Made by a program: the position numbers and the translations under genes | In this document: one piece after another, positions 9,572 through 17,627 of the stretch | Numbering within the stretch: the stretch's first letter is position 1 | Layout of the letters: each line of letters starts with the position of its first letter | Source of the DNA: Candidatus Glassbacteria bacterium | GTDB taxonomy: Bacteria; Gemmatimonadota; Glassbacteria; GWA2-58-10 | DNA: 58,763 nucleotides | Assembly: GCA_019456185.1 (NCBI GenBank) | Contig: VRUH01000002.1 | Coordinates: forward strand, 1 to 58,763 | Direction: 5' to 3' | Notes under the pieces: generated by a model | The model's database searches: none | The model's input: only the letters and a program-made list of their open reading frames with translations | What the model was told of the DNA's origin: nothing

Positions 9572-9665
9572 TGGTGCCGGGGGCGGGGCTCGAACCCGCA
9601 CGCCACTTAGTGGCAAGGGATTTTAAGTCCCTTGTGTCTGCCAGTTCCACCACCCCGGCTTATTT
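9572..9665. repeat. 94-bp perfect direct repeat, copy 1 (whole tRNA-Leu gene)
   Basis: Identical base for base to 11803-11896. The repeat runs from the encoded CCA through the whole tRNA and six bases (TTATTT) beyond its 5' end; flanks differ immediately on both sides. The two copies lie 2,231 bp apart and bracket an AT-rich insert, the structure expected at the ends of an integrated element. Confidence 0.93.
9575..9659 (-). tRNA. tRNA-Leu (UAA anticodon), copy 1
   Basis: 85-nt class II tRNA read on the minus strand. The acceptor GCCGGGG pairs with CCCCGGC; the anticodon loop CTTAAAA sits on a GGGA/TCCC stem; a long variable arm (TGCCACTAAGTGGCG) and T-arm GCGGGTTCGAGCCCCGC follow. CCA is encoded at 9572-9574. 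Confidence 0.97.
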
Positions 9666-10033
9666 ATGCAATTTATAATATTATTCAGCATTTTTAATTC
9701 AAACCAAACACCGCCAATATTCCCGAGCATTATATATTTATCGACACCGTTTTTGAAGCAGATCAATCTAATATCAATTTTGATATGATGAATACCGATT
9801 TATATTGTAAATGCGGGATGAAACTTCTCAAAAAACATAGTAAAAAATTCTTTTCTTGACATTAATAGGGTTACATGAATACAATCAGAATAGGAGAAAA
9901 TGCATGATTTTTTGGAGTAAACGCTTTTAATCGGGTATAGAGTGCATCCAGATTTTGCACTTATTTTATAAGAACTTGGATTCAGGAGTCAAGTGTGTAG
10001 CCCTATTATAATTTACTCTACAGGGAGATTAGG
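9666..10033 (+). other. AT-rich non-coding left flank of the island
   Basis: About 370 bases, visibly far richer in A+T than the neighbouring chromosome. No long open frame; it holds the promoter-like sequence at 9856-9885 and, after AGGAG at 9892, a six-codon mini-frame (ATG at 9900) of doubtful meaning. Confidence 0.6.
9856..9885 (+). promoter_or_regulatory. Sigma70-type promoter for the island genes
   Basis: A consensus -35 box TTGACA (9856-9861), an 18-nt spacer and TACAAT (9880-9885). This would give a leader of about 140 nt before the first island gene at 10034. Confidence 0.6.
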
Positions 10034-10549
10034 ATGAACAAATTACAGTTTGGAGTAATTTCAGTCCTGCTTTTAGCCTTAATAGGCGCAGTTATCTGGT
10101 TTGCCATTACAAATCAACCGATAGTAATTGTTGAGGGGGAAACAAAGCCACCAATAGTTTGTCCTCGCGGGCTTCCTTATTCCGTTTGTCCGAACTCGGA
10201 AGCAATGCACGGTCAAATTATGGTGCACAACATGACAAAAAAAAGTTTTGAAGTTCAAGTACAGCACCACAAAGGTATGGATTATATGGAAAATATGCAC
10301 ATCCAGCCTGGTGACGGTTGGTCGTTTACAGGTATACTCCAAGGAAAACGTATTTTAATTGCCAAAGCAACTGTGGGCAGTCAAATTTTTGAATCTAACT
10401 GCATGGTCATTGGTGGAACGATGCATATGATGAATATTAATCCGTCTGGTATCCGAATGGTCGATTCTATGGATAATTCAGGACATACAATGAATGATCT
10501 TATAAAGATTCCCAAGTGGAAAAAAAGCATGTTTGATAATGGTAGCTAA
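10034..10549 (+). CDS. Unrecognised exported/membrane-anchored Met- and His-rich protein
   Basis: 171 residues; no family recognised. One N-terminal hydrophobic helix (about residues 5-27) looks like an uncleaved anchor or signal, leaving about 140 residues outside the membrane. That part has an unusual load of Met and His: HGQIMVHNM, VQHHKGMDYMENMH, GGTMHMMN and SGHTM, plus three cysteines (two near 51-60 and one near 125). Such clusters recall extracytoplasmic copper- or other soft-metal-binding proteins, but that is only composition. AGGGAGATTAGG precedes the ATG. It lies between the two tRNA-Leu copies, 77 bp upstream of another exported protein of similar composition, probably as one transcript. 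Codon use is AT-rich, unlike the surrounding genes. Confidence 0.75.
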   Translation: MNKLQFGVISVLLLALIGAVIWFAITNQPIVIVEGETKPPIVCPRGLPYSVCPNSEAMHGQIMVHNMTKKSFEVQVQHHKGMDYMENMHIQPGDGWSFTGILQGKRILIAKATVGSQIFESNCMVIGGTMHMMNINPSGIRMVDSMDNSGHTMNDLIKIPKWKKSMFDNGS

Positions 10550-10626
10550 GTTTTAAGGATATGCCCAAAAATGATTTCAAAATTCCTTATGGATTTGAAC
10601 TCTATGGCGTTAGGAAGGTAATTGAA

Positions 10627-11439
10627 ATGAGAAACATGAGATCAATAATCAAGGTTGTACTTCTCTTTTTGATGCTTCCCCTCTGCACACCAGCCATTCA
10701 TGGGCAAATGAGTCACATGAAAATGTATCAAGCCGGAGCAATTGACGGCTGTACTGATTTCCATTGTTTAAAATGCAATGACAGAAATTCATGCTCCAGA
10801 GGTGAACATTGTAATATGCCAAACTGTGGACATATACATGGTGCGGTTTTATGCCATGGTGGTATCTTATTTTATTTGAGAAATCCAAATGGTTATAAAG
10901 ATGAATCTGGCAAACCTAGCTGTTTGGCCCGAGCGATAAACGTTGCCGATCAATTGAACGAATATTTAAAAATGATGGAAAGCCATGATAATTGTCACTT
11001 TAGTGTTGTCGATGAACATCAGACGGTTACGATCTGGTTTGCAATGATGATGGGTAGTGGACATCGTCACAAAGTGGTTTCGGTTACGTCAGGCGATCTT
11101 CAGGGCTACAAATATCGATCCAACTTACCCGATTTAAGTGAGGAAGCTTTACCTGCCAATAGAATTACAAAGAAATTAGTAGCACAGTGGTGGGCTAGTA
11201 ATCTAACAGATCATTTCCGAATGATGGTCCTAAATAAAGCACCTCACTTGACGACAGATACTAACTGTGGCAAAGTTCTTTTAAAAATATGGGAAAAAGC
11301 ACGAGTAATAGTACCTTCAGGAAAGATTAAGATGAATGTTTGGACTCAAGTTGTGGAGCATCTATCCTCCGATGACAGGGCATTACTATATCTCGCTTCC
11401 CAGATAGTACCTAAGAATTTTGACCCGAATCTGCTTTAG
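10627..11439 (+). CDS. Unrecognised exported Cys/His/Met-rich protein
   Basis: 270 residues from the ATG at 10627, which has AGGAAGG 7 nt upstream and opens into a signal peptide (hydrophobic IIKVVLLFLMLPLC, cleavage likely near IHGQ). An in-frame ATG at 10561 would put 22 polar residues ahead of the signal and is unlikely. Directly after the signal comes a Met/His stretch (MSHMKM) and then a dense Cys/His cluster, about residues 42-79 (FHCLKCNDRNSC, GEHCNMPNCGHIHG, LCHGG), that could hold a metal or form several disulfides. The rest is mixed alpha/beta with no motif I know. Function unknown; association with the upstream Met/His-rich protein suggests a shared extracytoplasmic role. Confidence 0.75.
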   Translation: MRNMRSIIKVVLLFLMLPLCTPAIHGQMSHMKMYQAGAIDGCTDFHCLKCNDRNSCSRGEHCNMPNCGHIHGAVLCHGGILFYLRNPNGYKDESGKPSCLARAINVADQLNEYLKMMESHDNCHFSVVDEHQTVTIWFAMMMGSGHRHKVVSVTSGDLQGYKYRSNLPDLSEEALPANRITKKLVAQWWASNLTDHFRMMVLNKAPHLTTDTNCGKVLLKIWEKARVIVPSGKIKMNVWTQVVEHLSSDDRALLYLASQIVPKNFDPNLL

Positions 11440-11802
11440 ACTAAATTGGTCGTTGAGTGCCCTTTATTCTCTATATTGTTACCTTCATTCCAGAAACTGT
11501 ACTACGTGTGTGTGATATAAAACATTTGAGATTACAGTCGAGCCAAATCCACTCCCTATTCAATTGAACCTTTAAATAGTTGCCAGGGCAGAGGAGACTT
11601 GAACTCGCGCTAAAATGATTTTTCAACAGAATTCCATCCGAATTGTTCCCGACTACAGACATCTTTTTTTCTCAATCTCATCCCCGCTGTATTCCCGCCG
11701 ATGTGGGGATGAGCGGTATATTTCTGATAATTTCCGATAACATGCTCTTTAAGCAAGACAGCGCACTACCCTGCTCAAATACAGGAATAGTGCGCCTTTA
11801 CT
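11440..11802. other. Non-coding right flank of the island
   Basis: About 360 bases without a convincing gene. It holds a module shared with the tRNA-Thr region (11676-11755) and a hairpin at 11761-11796 (GCGCACTA with TAGTGCGC) that could terminate the minus-strand tRNA transcript, although its T-tract is poor. Confidence 0.6.
11676..11755. repeat. Diverged module shared with 25136-25215
   Basis: Aligns without gaps to 25136-25215, with long blocks in common (TCTCATCCC, GGTATATTT, AATTTCCG). Both copies lie about 50 bp from the 3' end of a minus-strand tRNA gene. Confidence 0.65.
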
Positions 11803-11896
11803 TGGTGCCGGGGGCGGGGCTCGAACCCGCACGCCACTTAGTGGCAAGGGATTTTAAGTCCCTTGTGTCTGCCAGTTCCACCACCCCGGCTTATTT
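11803..11896. repeat. 94-bp perfect direct repeat, copy 2 (whole tRNA-Leu gene)
   Basis: Identical to 9572-9665. It forms the right boundary of the AT-rich island, and GC-rich chromosomal sequence resumes beyond it. Confidence 0.93.
11806..11890 (-). tRNA. tRNA-Leu (UAA anticodon), copy 2
   Basis: Same 85-nt sequence as copy 1, all arms intact and CCA encoded at 11803-11805, so both copies should be functional. Confidence 0.97.
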
Positions 11897-11943
11897 TACC
11901 GTGCTTGTTTAGAGAATCAAAATATCTCCGATTTAACCACCGG

Positions 11944-13077
11944 TCAATCAGCTTCATCCCCGCCCGTTTCACCCTCGCGCACCAGTTCCACCACCGCCTC
12001 GCTGTGAGGCGTGTGGGGGAAAAAGTCGAACAGGGCCGCCGAGGCGATCCGGTAGTCGCTGAATTTTTTCAGGTCCCTGCCCAACTGCTTGACATTGCAG
12101 CTCACGTAAACAATCAGCTCCGGCGCCAGCCGGGTCAGCGCGGTGATAGTCCTGGGGTTCATCCCGCTGCGCGGCGGATCGGTGATAAAGGTCAGCCTGC
12201 CGGGCAGCTCGGCGTTTTTCAACCGCTTGGCGTCGAGTTCCAGAGCATGCACGTTGCCGGCTCCATTGGCCTCGATATTCCTGCGGGCCGAGACCACCGC
12301 CTGGGGGAAACTCTCGACCACACTCACCCGCTCGAACAGATCGGCGTTGATTATTCCAAACGTGCCCACTCCGCCGTAGAGGTCCACCAGGTGGGTGCCG
12401 GCCGTGTCGCAGCGCCGGAAGATTTCGCGCACGTAGGCCTGCATCGCCTCGATCATCTCATCGTTGTTCTGGAAAAAACCCTGGGCGTTGAACGTGAATT
12501 CCCTGCCCTGGATTACCGATTGAAGCTCATCGCTTCCCTTGACCACGTAGTAATCCGCGGAGATACTCATGTCCGTCTTGTGCGGCACGTAGGTAATCAG
12601 CACGTTACGGGCCGAGGTCCGTTCGGCGAACTCGGAGATTTTCTCACGGGCCTGCAGCAGCTTCGTGGAGTCGGCGTTGAGCACGATCGAGACAGAGGAG
12701 TCCCCGCCGGGAGTCCGGACAACCGCGTACCTGTAAGTTCCGCTGTTTTTCCTGAGATTGAAGTAATCGACTCCGGTAAAGAAACTCCGGACCTCCTCCA
12801 CCAGGGTATTTATTTTCCCGGTTGCGATCTCGCAGCGGGGAATATCGACAATCTGGTGCCAGGAGCCCTTGCGCCGGAGGCCGATTCCGCCGGAGTGGAA
12901 CACCAGGTCCATTCGGTTTCGGTAGTTGTATTCGCTGCCGGTAAATAGCCTGATATCTTCATGCCCGATTGCGTTGACCAGTTGGCGGCGCTTGTTTTCC
13001 ACCTGGTCAGCATAATCCACGTGCTGAAAGCTGCAGCCGCCGCATTGGCCGAAAAATTGACAGCGAGGTTCCGCCAT
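11944..13077 (-). CDS. RlmD/TrmA-type uracil-5 RNA methyltransferase
   Basis: SAM-dependent 5-methyluridine transferase of the RlmD/RlmC/TrmA group acting on 23S rRNA or tRNA. 377 residues from the ATG at 13077 (GGAG 10 nt upstream). The N-terminus holds the [4Fe-4S] ligands CQFFGQCGGC, with the fourth Cys in IPRCEIA, as in RlmD. Then come GFFQNN (about 200), the SAM-binding loop DLYGGVGTFG, the DPPRSGM motif, the catalytic cysteine in YVSCN and the general-base region FPHTPHSEAVVEL. There is no N-terminal TRAM domain, which makes RlmC-like or archaeal RumA-like proteins the closest shape. Exact target base not decidable here. Confidence 0.9.
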   Translation of the reverse strand: MAEPRCQFFGQCGGCSFQHVDYADQVENKRRQLVNAIGHEDIRLFTGSEYNYRNRMDLVFHSGGIGLRRKGSWHQIVDIPRCEIATGKINTLVEEVRSFFTGVDYFNLRKNSGTYRYAVVRTPGGDSSVSIVLNADSTKLLQAREKISEFAERTSARNVLITYVPHKTDMSISADYYVVKGSDELQSVIQGREFTFNAQGFFQNNDEMIEAMQAYVREIFRRCDTAGTHLVDLYGGVGTFGIINADLFERVSVVESFPQAVVSARRNIEANGAGNVHALELDAKRLKNAELPGRLTFITDPPRSGMNPRTITALTRLAPELIVYVSCNVKQLGRDLKKFSDYRIASAALFDFFPHTPHSEAVVELVREGETGGDEAD

Positions 13078-13121
13078 GTTTAAAGCGTTCTCCAATTGTT
13101 TCAGATCGTATTATTCGGTGG

Positions 13122-14381
13122 TCAAGTTTTTTTGCGCGAGCGGCTGTTGAGGAACCAGCGTACAGTTTCCAGTCCCAGCGCGGCCACCGTGGCTGGCGAA
13201 CCGGTGATCCGCCCGATAATGTTGCGGTAGGTGTCCTGGGCGGAGACACTGTCGAACAGGGCCTGGCTCAGAGCCGGGCTCGTGCGGGCGACTTCGATAA
13301 CCGGATCCAGCAGGGAAAAGCGGGTCATCACCCCGGTCATCAGCCTGGCCGCCCGGCCGTACCATAGATCGCCGATCTGCTCAGCGAAATCGAGTTCCAC
13401 CTGGCTCAGGGCCTGACGGCTCACACCACGCTCCAGAATGCTCCTGGCCGCATACCACCCGCTGAGCAGGGCCGTGTTGATCCCCTTGCCCTTGAACGGC
13501 CGTACCAGGCCGGCGCTGTCGCCGACCGTGATATAATTGTCGCCGTAGAATTTCCGGGCCGGGCAGATCGGGAAGCTGCCTTTGAAGATATCTTCGATGT
13601 TGTACGGGAAATCCACCAGCGAGCTGCATACATCAGACGCCAGGAAAGCGCGGAGCGTGTCGCTGGTCACATGACGGCCCGCGACCAGTGCGGTAATATG
13701 GTTGCCCTTGGGCGTCAGCGCCGCGAATTCGATAGCCGGATCGGAGAGCAGGAAGGCGTGGATATCATTGCCGAAATTATCGACATGCCGCTGACCCGGG
13801 TGGATCTTGGTGATCACCGTTTCCAGGAAATCGGGTGCGCGGTAGCCGGTGCGACGCTGCAGGATATCGGCCAGTTGACGGTCCAGCCCGAACGCTCCGA
13901 CCAGAATATCGCCCTTGAAACTGCCTCCCTCGGTGTAGACCCGCACTCCCCCGTCGCTGAATTCAATATCGCTCACCCTGTTGCCGTAGACCTCGACTCC
14001 GGCCTCGCGGACCTGCGTGAACAGGAAACGGTCCAGGAGCACCCGCCGGGTGGCCACCGAATGCCCGGGCTTTGGCGATGAGTTGTCTGTCAGACGGATG
14101 CTGCTGTTTTCCGAGTGCAGCCAGTAACCCTCGATCTGGCGTTGGATAAGCTCGCCGGGCAGACTGATCCCGAGACAGTCTCTCATGATCGTCTCGATCG
14201 GCGGACTGAGCACACCCATGCACTGGTTGTAATGTATACCGAAATGCTTGTGCTCGAACAGGACCACGTCCAGTTCCCGCCCCAGCTGTGCGCCCAATCT
14301 CGCCAGCGACAGGGCGCACGAACAACCGCCAGGGCCGCCGCCGGCGATCAGCACCTTTAATCTGTCGGCTTTACCGGTCAT
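13122..14381 (-). CDS. Geranylgeranyl-reductase-like FAD oxidoreductase
   Basis: 419-residue flavoprotein of the p-hydroxybenzoate hydroxylase/geranylgeranyl reductase fold. The FAD dinucleotide-binding motif KVLIAGGGPGGCSCAL lies near the N-terminus, and the second FAD motif YITVGDSAGLVRPFKGKGIN near residue 290. Members reduce isoprenoid double bonds or hydroxylate aromatic and lipid substrates. The ATG at 14381 lies inside the 3' end of the upstream gene (11-bp overlap), indicating translational coupling with its paralogue. Cofactor binding looks intact; the substrate is unknown. Confidence 0.87.
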   Translation of the reverse strand: MTGKADRLKVLIAGGGPGGCSCALSLARLGAQLGRELDVVLFEHKHFGIHYNQCMGVLSPPIETIMRDCLGISLPGELIQRQIEGYWLHSENSSIRLTDNSSPKPGHSVATRRVLLDRFLFTQVREAGVEVYGNRVSDIEFSDGGVRVYTEGGSFKGDILVGAFGLDRQLADILQRRTGYRAPDFLETVITKIHPGQRHVDNFGNDIHAFLLSDPAIEFAALTPKGNHITALVAGRHVTSDTLRAFLASDVCSSLVDFPYNIEDIFKGSFPICPARKFYGDNYITVGDSAGLVRPFKGKGINTALLSGWYAARSILERGVSRQALSQVELDFAEQIGDLWYGRAARLMTGVMTRFSLLDPVIEVARTSPALSQALFDSVSAQDTYRNIIGRITGSPATVAALGLETVRWFLNSRSRKKT

Positions 14382-15756
14382 TTTCGTCCGCGTCCCTGTC
14401 CCGTTCCATCGTGCCCGTGAACAAACGCATTTTAAGTGAGACAACCACGATCCTAGCCAGCAGGATCGGGTCCAGGCAATTGAGGAAAATCCTGCTGTAA
14501 GTGGCGTCGCCGGTGAACATGTTCCACAGTATCCAGCGCAGCTTGCGGCGGCTGTGGCCGGTGATCCCGAAATCACCCCGGGCGATAGCCAGATACCCAG
14601 CCGCTACCGATCTGATCCGGTATATTCTGTCGTGCAGGTCGAACAGCACGCGGCCCAGAAAATTGTCGGTGCCGAAAATCCGTTTCACCCGCCGCGAGTA
14701 ATGCCGCTCCAGCGCCGCGCCATTGGAGGGGCCGTGCTCAACCAGCACGCCGGCGGCAATCTCCGCGGAGCGAAGGGCGCTTTCGATCCCGTTTTTATAG
14801 TAGCGCGACACGGCCGCATCACCGATAATCAGGCAATGGGCCGCCGCCAGGGTGCCGCCGTCGCCGATCGGCATCAGCGGGGCGCAACTGCAGCGCATCG
14901 AGCACTTGCCGCCCGCCCGCGACGACAGCCTGCCGGCCACCTGGCTGTGGGCCAGGAAACGCTCCATGTGCCGGGAGCCCAGGTGCTCCCCGATCAACGA
15001 AACAGTGGCGTGGCTGCGCTTGGGCGTGACCACGGCAAACCTGATCTGCGGCAGGCCCAGGGCGAATATCCTGATCTCCTGTCCCGGTTTCCCGTCAACA
15101 TCCGAACCGTAACGGAACTCGGCCTGCAGGGCGCTGTCCGTGGCCGGCCGTCTGTAACCGAAACCCAGTTCCTCGAACTGCTCGCCCAGGTCGGAATTGA
15201 CGCCATAGGCGCCGATAATCATATCGGCCTGGTGGATTCCGCCGTGATAGTCGATAATCGTGACCGGGTTGTCGCTGCCGGGGACAATCGTCACCCTGTC
15301 GATCCGCAGCGCTTTTTTGACTACTCCGCACTGGACAGCCTTGTCCAGCAGGAACTGGTCGAAACTGATCGCTCCCTCGCTCTCCTCGACCGGTCCGTGG
15401 CCGCGGAATACTGTGAAGACATGCTGGCCATCGGGTACGGGGAGCCTGACCTCGCCGCCCAGGGTAACCAGGCTGTAGCTCTTGATCCTGGCCCGGATCA
15501 CCTGCTCGGGAATCCACAGTCCCAGCTTCTTCATTTCCCCCAGCAGCCCGTCGCTGATCACGCCCTGGCAGTAATTGCAGTGGGAAGCGCCCCGACGCTC
15601 GAAAGTTTTGGGTTCAAATATGGTTACCTCTACCGCCCTGCCGCGCCTGGCAGCCTCCTTGAGCAGACAGTAGGCGAAAAACGTCCCGGCCGGTCCACCC
15701 CCGGCCACCGCCACCCTTATCGGCCGGCCCTCCCTGTGAGAACCGCTGGCGTTCAA
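14371..15756 (-). CDS. Geranylgeranyl-reductase-like FAD oxidoreductase (paralogue)
   Basis: 461 residues from the TTG at 15756, which has AAGGGAG 7 nt upstream; a longer TTG frame to 15825 lacks a ribosome site. FAD motif RVAVAGGGPAGTFFAY near residue 15 and C-terminal FAD motif HCLIIGDAAVSRYYKNGIES near 320. CNYCQG, about residue 58, gives a CxxC pair, and three more cysteines cluster in GKCSMRCSCAP about 300. The same overall plan as the downstream overlapping gene suggests an old duplication or a heteromeric pair. The last 100 residues (after FGTDNFLGRVLFDLHDRIYR) are hydrophobic and basic, possibly membrane-associating. Substrate unknown; isoprenoid or quinone side chains are plausible for the family. 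Confidence 0.85.
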   Translation of the reverse strand: MNASGSHREGRPIRVAVAGGGPAGTFFAYCLLKEAARRGRAVEVTIFEPKTFERRGASHCNYCQGVISDGLLGEMKKLGLWIPEQVIRARIKSYSLVTLGGEVRLPVPDGQHVFTVFRGHGPVEESEGAISFDQFLLDKAVQCGVVKKALRIDRVTIVPGSDNPVTIIDYHGGIHQADMIIGAYGVNSDLGEQFEELGFGYRRPATDSALQAEFRYGSDVDGKPGQEIRIFALGLPQIRFAVVTPKRSHATVSLIGEHLGSRHMERFLAHSQVAGRLSSRAGGKCSMRCSCAPLMPIGDGGTLAAAHCLIIGDAAVSRYYKNGIESALRSAEIAAGVLVEHGPSNGAALERHYSRRVKRIFGTDNFLGRVLFDLHDRIYRIRSVAAGYLAIARGDFGITGHSRRKLRWILWNMFTGDATYSRIFLNCLDPILLARIVVVSLKMRLFTGTMERDRDADENDR

Positions 15757-15945
15757 GGAGTAACTCCCTTTCCGGCTCCTGAACCGCAGCCGGATACGGC
15801 AGGAAACATCGTGAGGAACAAACAAAGAAATACTAGGGAGATTATACCACCGGTAGTGAAATCAAGCCAGCAATATCATCTCTTGCCCACATGTCACCGG
15901 CCTGTTATGATGGTTGGAAAAGCCGTCTACCCCGGGAGAAACATC

Positions 15946-16857
15946 ATGTCGCTGGAAGGCATGAAAATAGCAGTAACTGGTGCCTCCGGCCTGTTGGGCA
16001 GGGCTTTCCGCGACCTTGCCGCTCAAAGCGGATGCATAGTGCTGCCTCTGGTACGCGATCGAAGGCAGGCCGGTAGCGATGCAGCCTTCTGGGACTACAG
16101 GCAGGGCGAGTTGGAAGTGGAGAAACTGGAAACCGCGGATGCGGTCGTCCATCTGGCCGGCGACAGTATCGCCACCCTGCGCTGGAACCGAAAGAAAATG
16201 CGGCAGATCGAGGAAAGCCGGGTGGAGGGCACTGCCTTTCTGACCCGCAAGCTCTGCAAACTAGACTCGCCGCCCCGCGTGTTTGTTTGCGCCGGCGCCA
16301 CCGGGTTCTACGGCGACCGCGGCGAGGAAATTCTCGACGAAAACTCGCCGGCCGGGGACAATTTCCTGGCGACAGTCTGCCGGGGCTGGGAAGGCGCCTG
16401 CGCGCCGCTGCGGGAGATCGGCGTCAGGGTTGTAAACCTGCGAATCGGGATGGTGCTCTCCGGCCAGGGCGGCGCGCTGAAAACCATGCTCCCCGCTTTC
16501 CGGCTGGGTGTCGGCGGACGGCTTGGAACTGGCTGCCAGTGGCTTGGCTGGATCGAGTTAAGTGATGTAGCGCGGGCAATCGAGTTCTGCCTGACAACCG
16601 ACGAAATCAGCGGTCCGGTCAACGCTGTTGCGCCCAACCCTGTCGAGAACCGCGAATTTACCCGCACGCTGGCCTCAGTGCTCCGCCGTCCGGCGGGTTT
16701 CCCCCTCCCCGCTCCGCTCCTGCGGCTGCTGCTGGGCCGGATGGCTGAAGAACTCCTGCTGGCGAGCTGCCGCGCCGTGCCCACGCGCCTGCTGGACCAC
16801 GGGTTCGAGTTCCGGTATCCGGAGTTGGAACCAGCTCTGCGGGCAAGTATCGCCTGA
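15946..16857 (+). CDS. TIGR01777-family NAD(P)-binding epimerase-like protein
   Basis: 303 residues, the usual size of the TIGR01777 (YfcH-like) extended short-chain dehydrogenases. The Rossmann motif VTGASGLLG stands at the N-terminus, followed by the family blocks VVHLAGDSIA, WNRKKMRQIEESRVEGT, GATGFYGDRGEE and the C-terminal DUF1731-like segment ending RLLDHGFEFRYPELEPAL. The ATG at 15946 has GGGAGA 8 nt upstream. The open frame extends far upstream to 14554, but only as antisense to the flavoprotein gene. The biochemical role of this family is not established. Confidence 0.88.
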   Translation: MSLEGMKIAVTGASGLLGRAFRDLAAQSGCIVLPLVRDRRQAGSDAAFWDYRQGELEVEKLETADAVVHLAGDSIATLRWNRKKMRQIEESRVEGTAFLTRKLCKLDSPPRVFVCAGATGFYGDRGEEILDENSPAGDNFLATVCRGWEGACAPLREIGVRVVNLRIGMVLSGQGGALKTMLPAFRLGVGGRLGTGCQWLGWIELSDVARAIEFCLTTDEISGPVNAVAPNPVENREFTRTLASVLRRPAGFPLPAPLLRLLLGRMAEELLLASCRAVPTRLLDHGFEFRYPELEPALRASIA

Positions 16858-16864
16858 CCCCGCA

Positions 16865-16893
16865 TTGACCTTTTCCTCCGCCTGAAATATATT
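16865..16893 (+). promoter_or_regulatory. Probable promoter of tenA-pdxH
   Basis: TTGACC (16865-16870), a 17-nt spacer and TATATT (16888-16893), 60 bp upstream of the tenA start. No TPP riboswitch motif is visible in the short leader. Confidence 0.5.
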
Positions 16894-16952
16894 CCAACCC
16901 GTCTGTTGACATTGATTCCGACTCACCGTGGAGGGGAGAGGAGGGTGACGGC

Positions 16953-17627
16953 ATGAGTTTCTCTGAACAACTGGCCGTCTCGTGCGGAGAAAAATGGGAG
17001 CGGATGCACACGCATCCGTTCGTAAAAGAAATCGGCCTGGGCACGCTGCCCAAGGATAAATACCGCTTCTACCTCGAACAGGACTATATCTACCTGATCG
17101 AGTTCTGCCGCCTGCTGGGCCTGCTGGCGTCCAAGGCGCCGGACCTTGAGACGATGGGCAAGTTCAAGGACCTGCTGGCACTCACCCTGGAGTACGAGAT
17201 GGATCTCCACGTGCGCACCTGCGCGGAGTTCGGGGTAGACAGGCAGCAGCTTGAAAAAGTAAAACCGGCCCCGTTCTGCCTGGCCTATACCAGCTACCTG
17301 CTCAATACCGCAGGAGCTGGTGAGTTTGCCGACGGCGTTGTGGCGCTTCTCCCCTGCGCCTGGGGCTATTACGAGGTCGGCAGGCGGCTGGCCGAGCGTG
17401 GCCTGCCCGAGGAGCAGTGCTACCGTGAGTGGATCGAAACATACTCGTCCGCCGAGATGGCCGAGCTGGTCGCTTACCTGCGCGGGCTGACCGATTCTTT
17501 CGGGGCGGAGGCTACAGAGGCCGGGAAAAAGCGCTGGTCTGAGATTTTCGAGCGCAGTGTCGAGTTCGAGATCATGTTCTGGGAAATGGGCTATCACAAG
17601 CTGACCGAGGCGGCGGGGCTGTCGTGA
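16953..17627 (+). CDS. tenA: TenA/thiaminase II family protein
   Basis: 224 residues, the normal size of TenA, which hydrolyses aminopyrimidine breakdown products of thiamine to salvage HMP. Visible active-site positions: Asp in FYLEQDYIYL (about 45), the catalytic cysteine in LLPCAWGYYEVG (about 134) and Glu in EFEIMFWEM (about 208). The cysteine places it in the TenA_C class. GAGGAGGGTGACGGC precedes the ATG. It overlaps pdxH by 4 bp (GTGA), so the two are co-translated. Pairing a thiamine salvage enzyme with PLP synthesis is suggestive of cofactor housekeeping but not proof of a shared pathway. Confidence 0.9.
   Translation: MSFSEQLAVSCGEKWERMHTHPFVKEIGLGTLPKDKYRFYLEQDYIYLIEFCRLLGLLASKAPDLETMGKFKDLLALTLEYEMDLHVRTCAEFGVDRQQLEKVKPAPFCLAYTSYLLNTAGAGEFADGVVALLPCAWGYYEVGRRLAERGLPEEQCYREWIETYSSAEMAELVAYLRGLTDSFGAEATEAGKKRWSEIFERSVEFEIMFWEMGYHKLTEAAGLS

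Noticed and set aside
9900-9920. Six-codon leader-like frame upstream of the island genes
   Set aside because: It has a ribosome site, but its length and sequence show no attenuation features and it is easily due to chance in AT-rich DNA.
11581-11615. Possible remnant of another tRNA 3' end in the island flank (GAGTTCAAGTCTC on the minus strand)
   Set aside because: Only three bases of the T-stem pair and no other arm can be traced; too weak to call.
14554-15945. Upstream extension of the TIGR01777 epimerase frame
   Set aside because: This part is antisense to a flavoprotein gene, and the epimerase Rossmann motif starts right after the ATG at 15946 with a good ribosome site.
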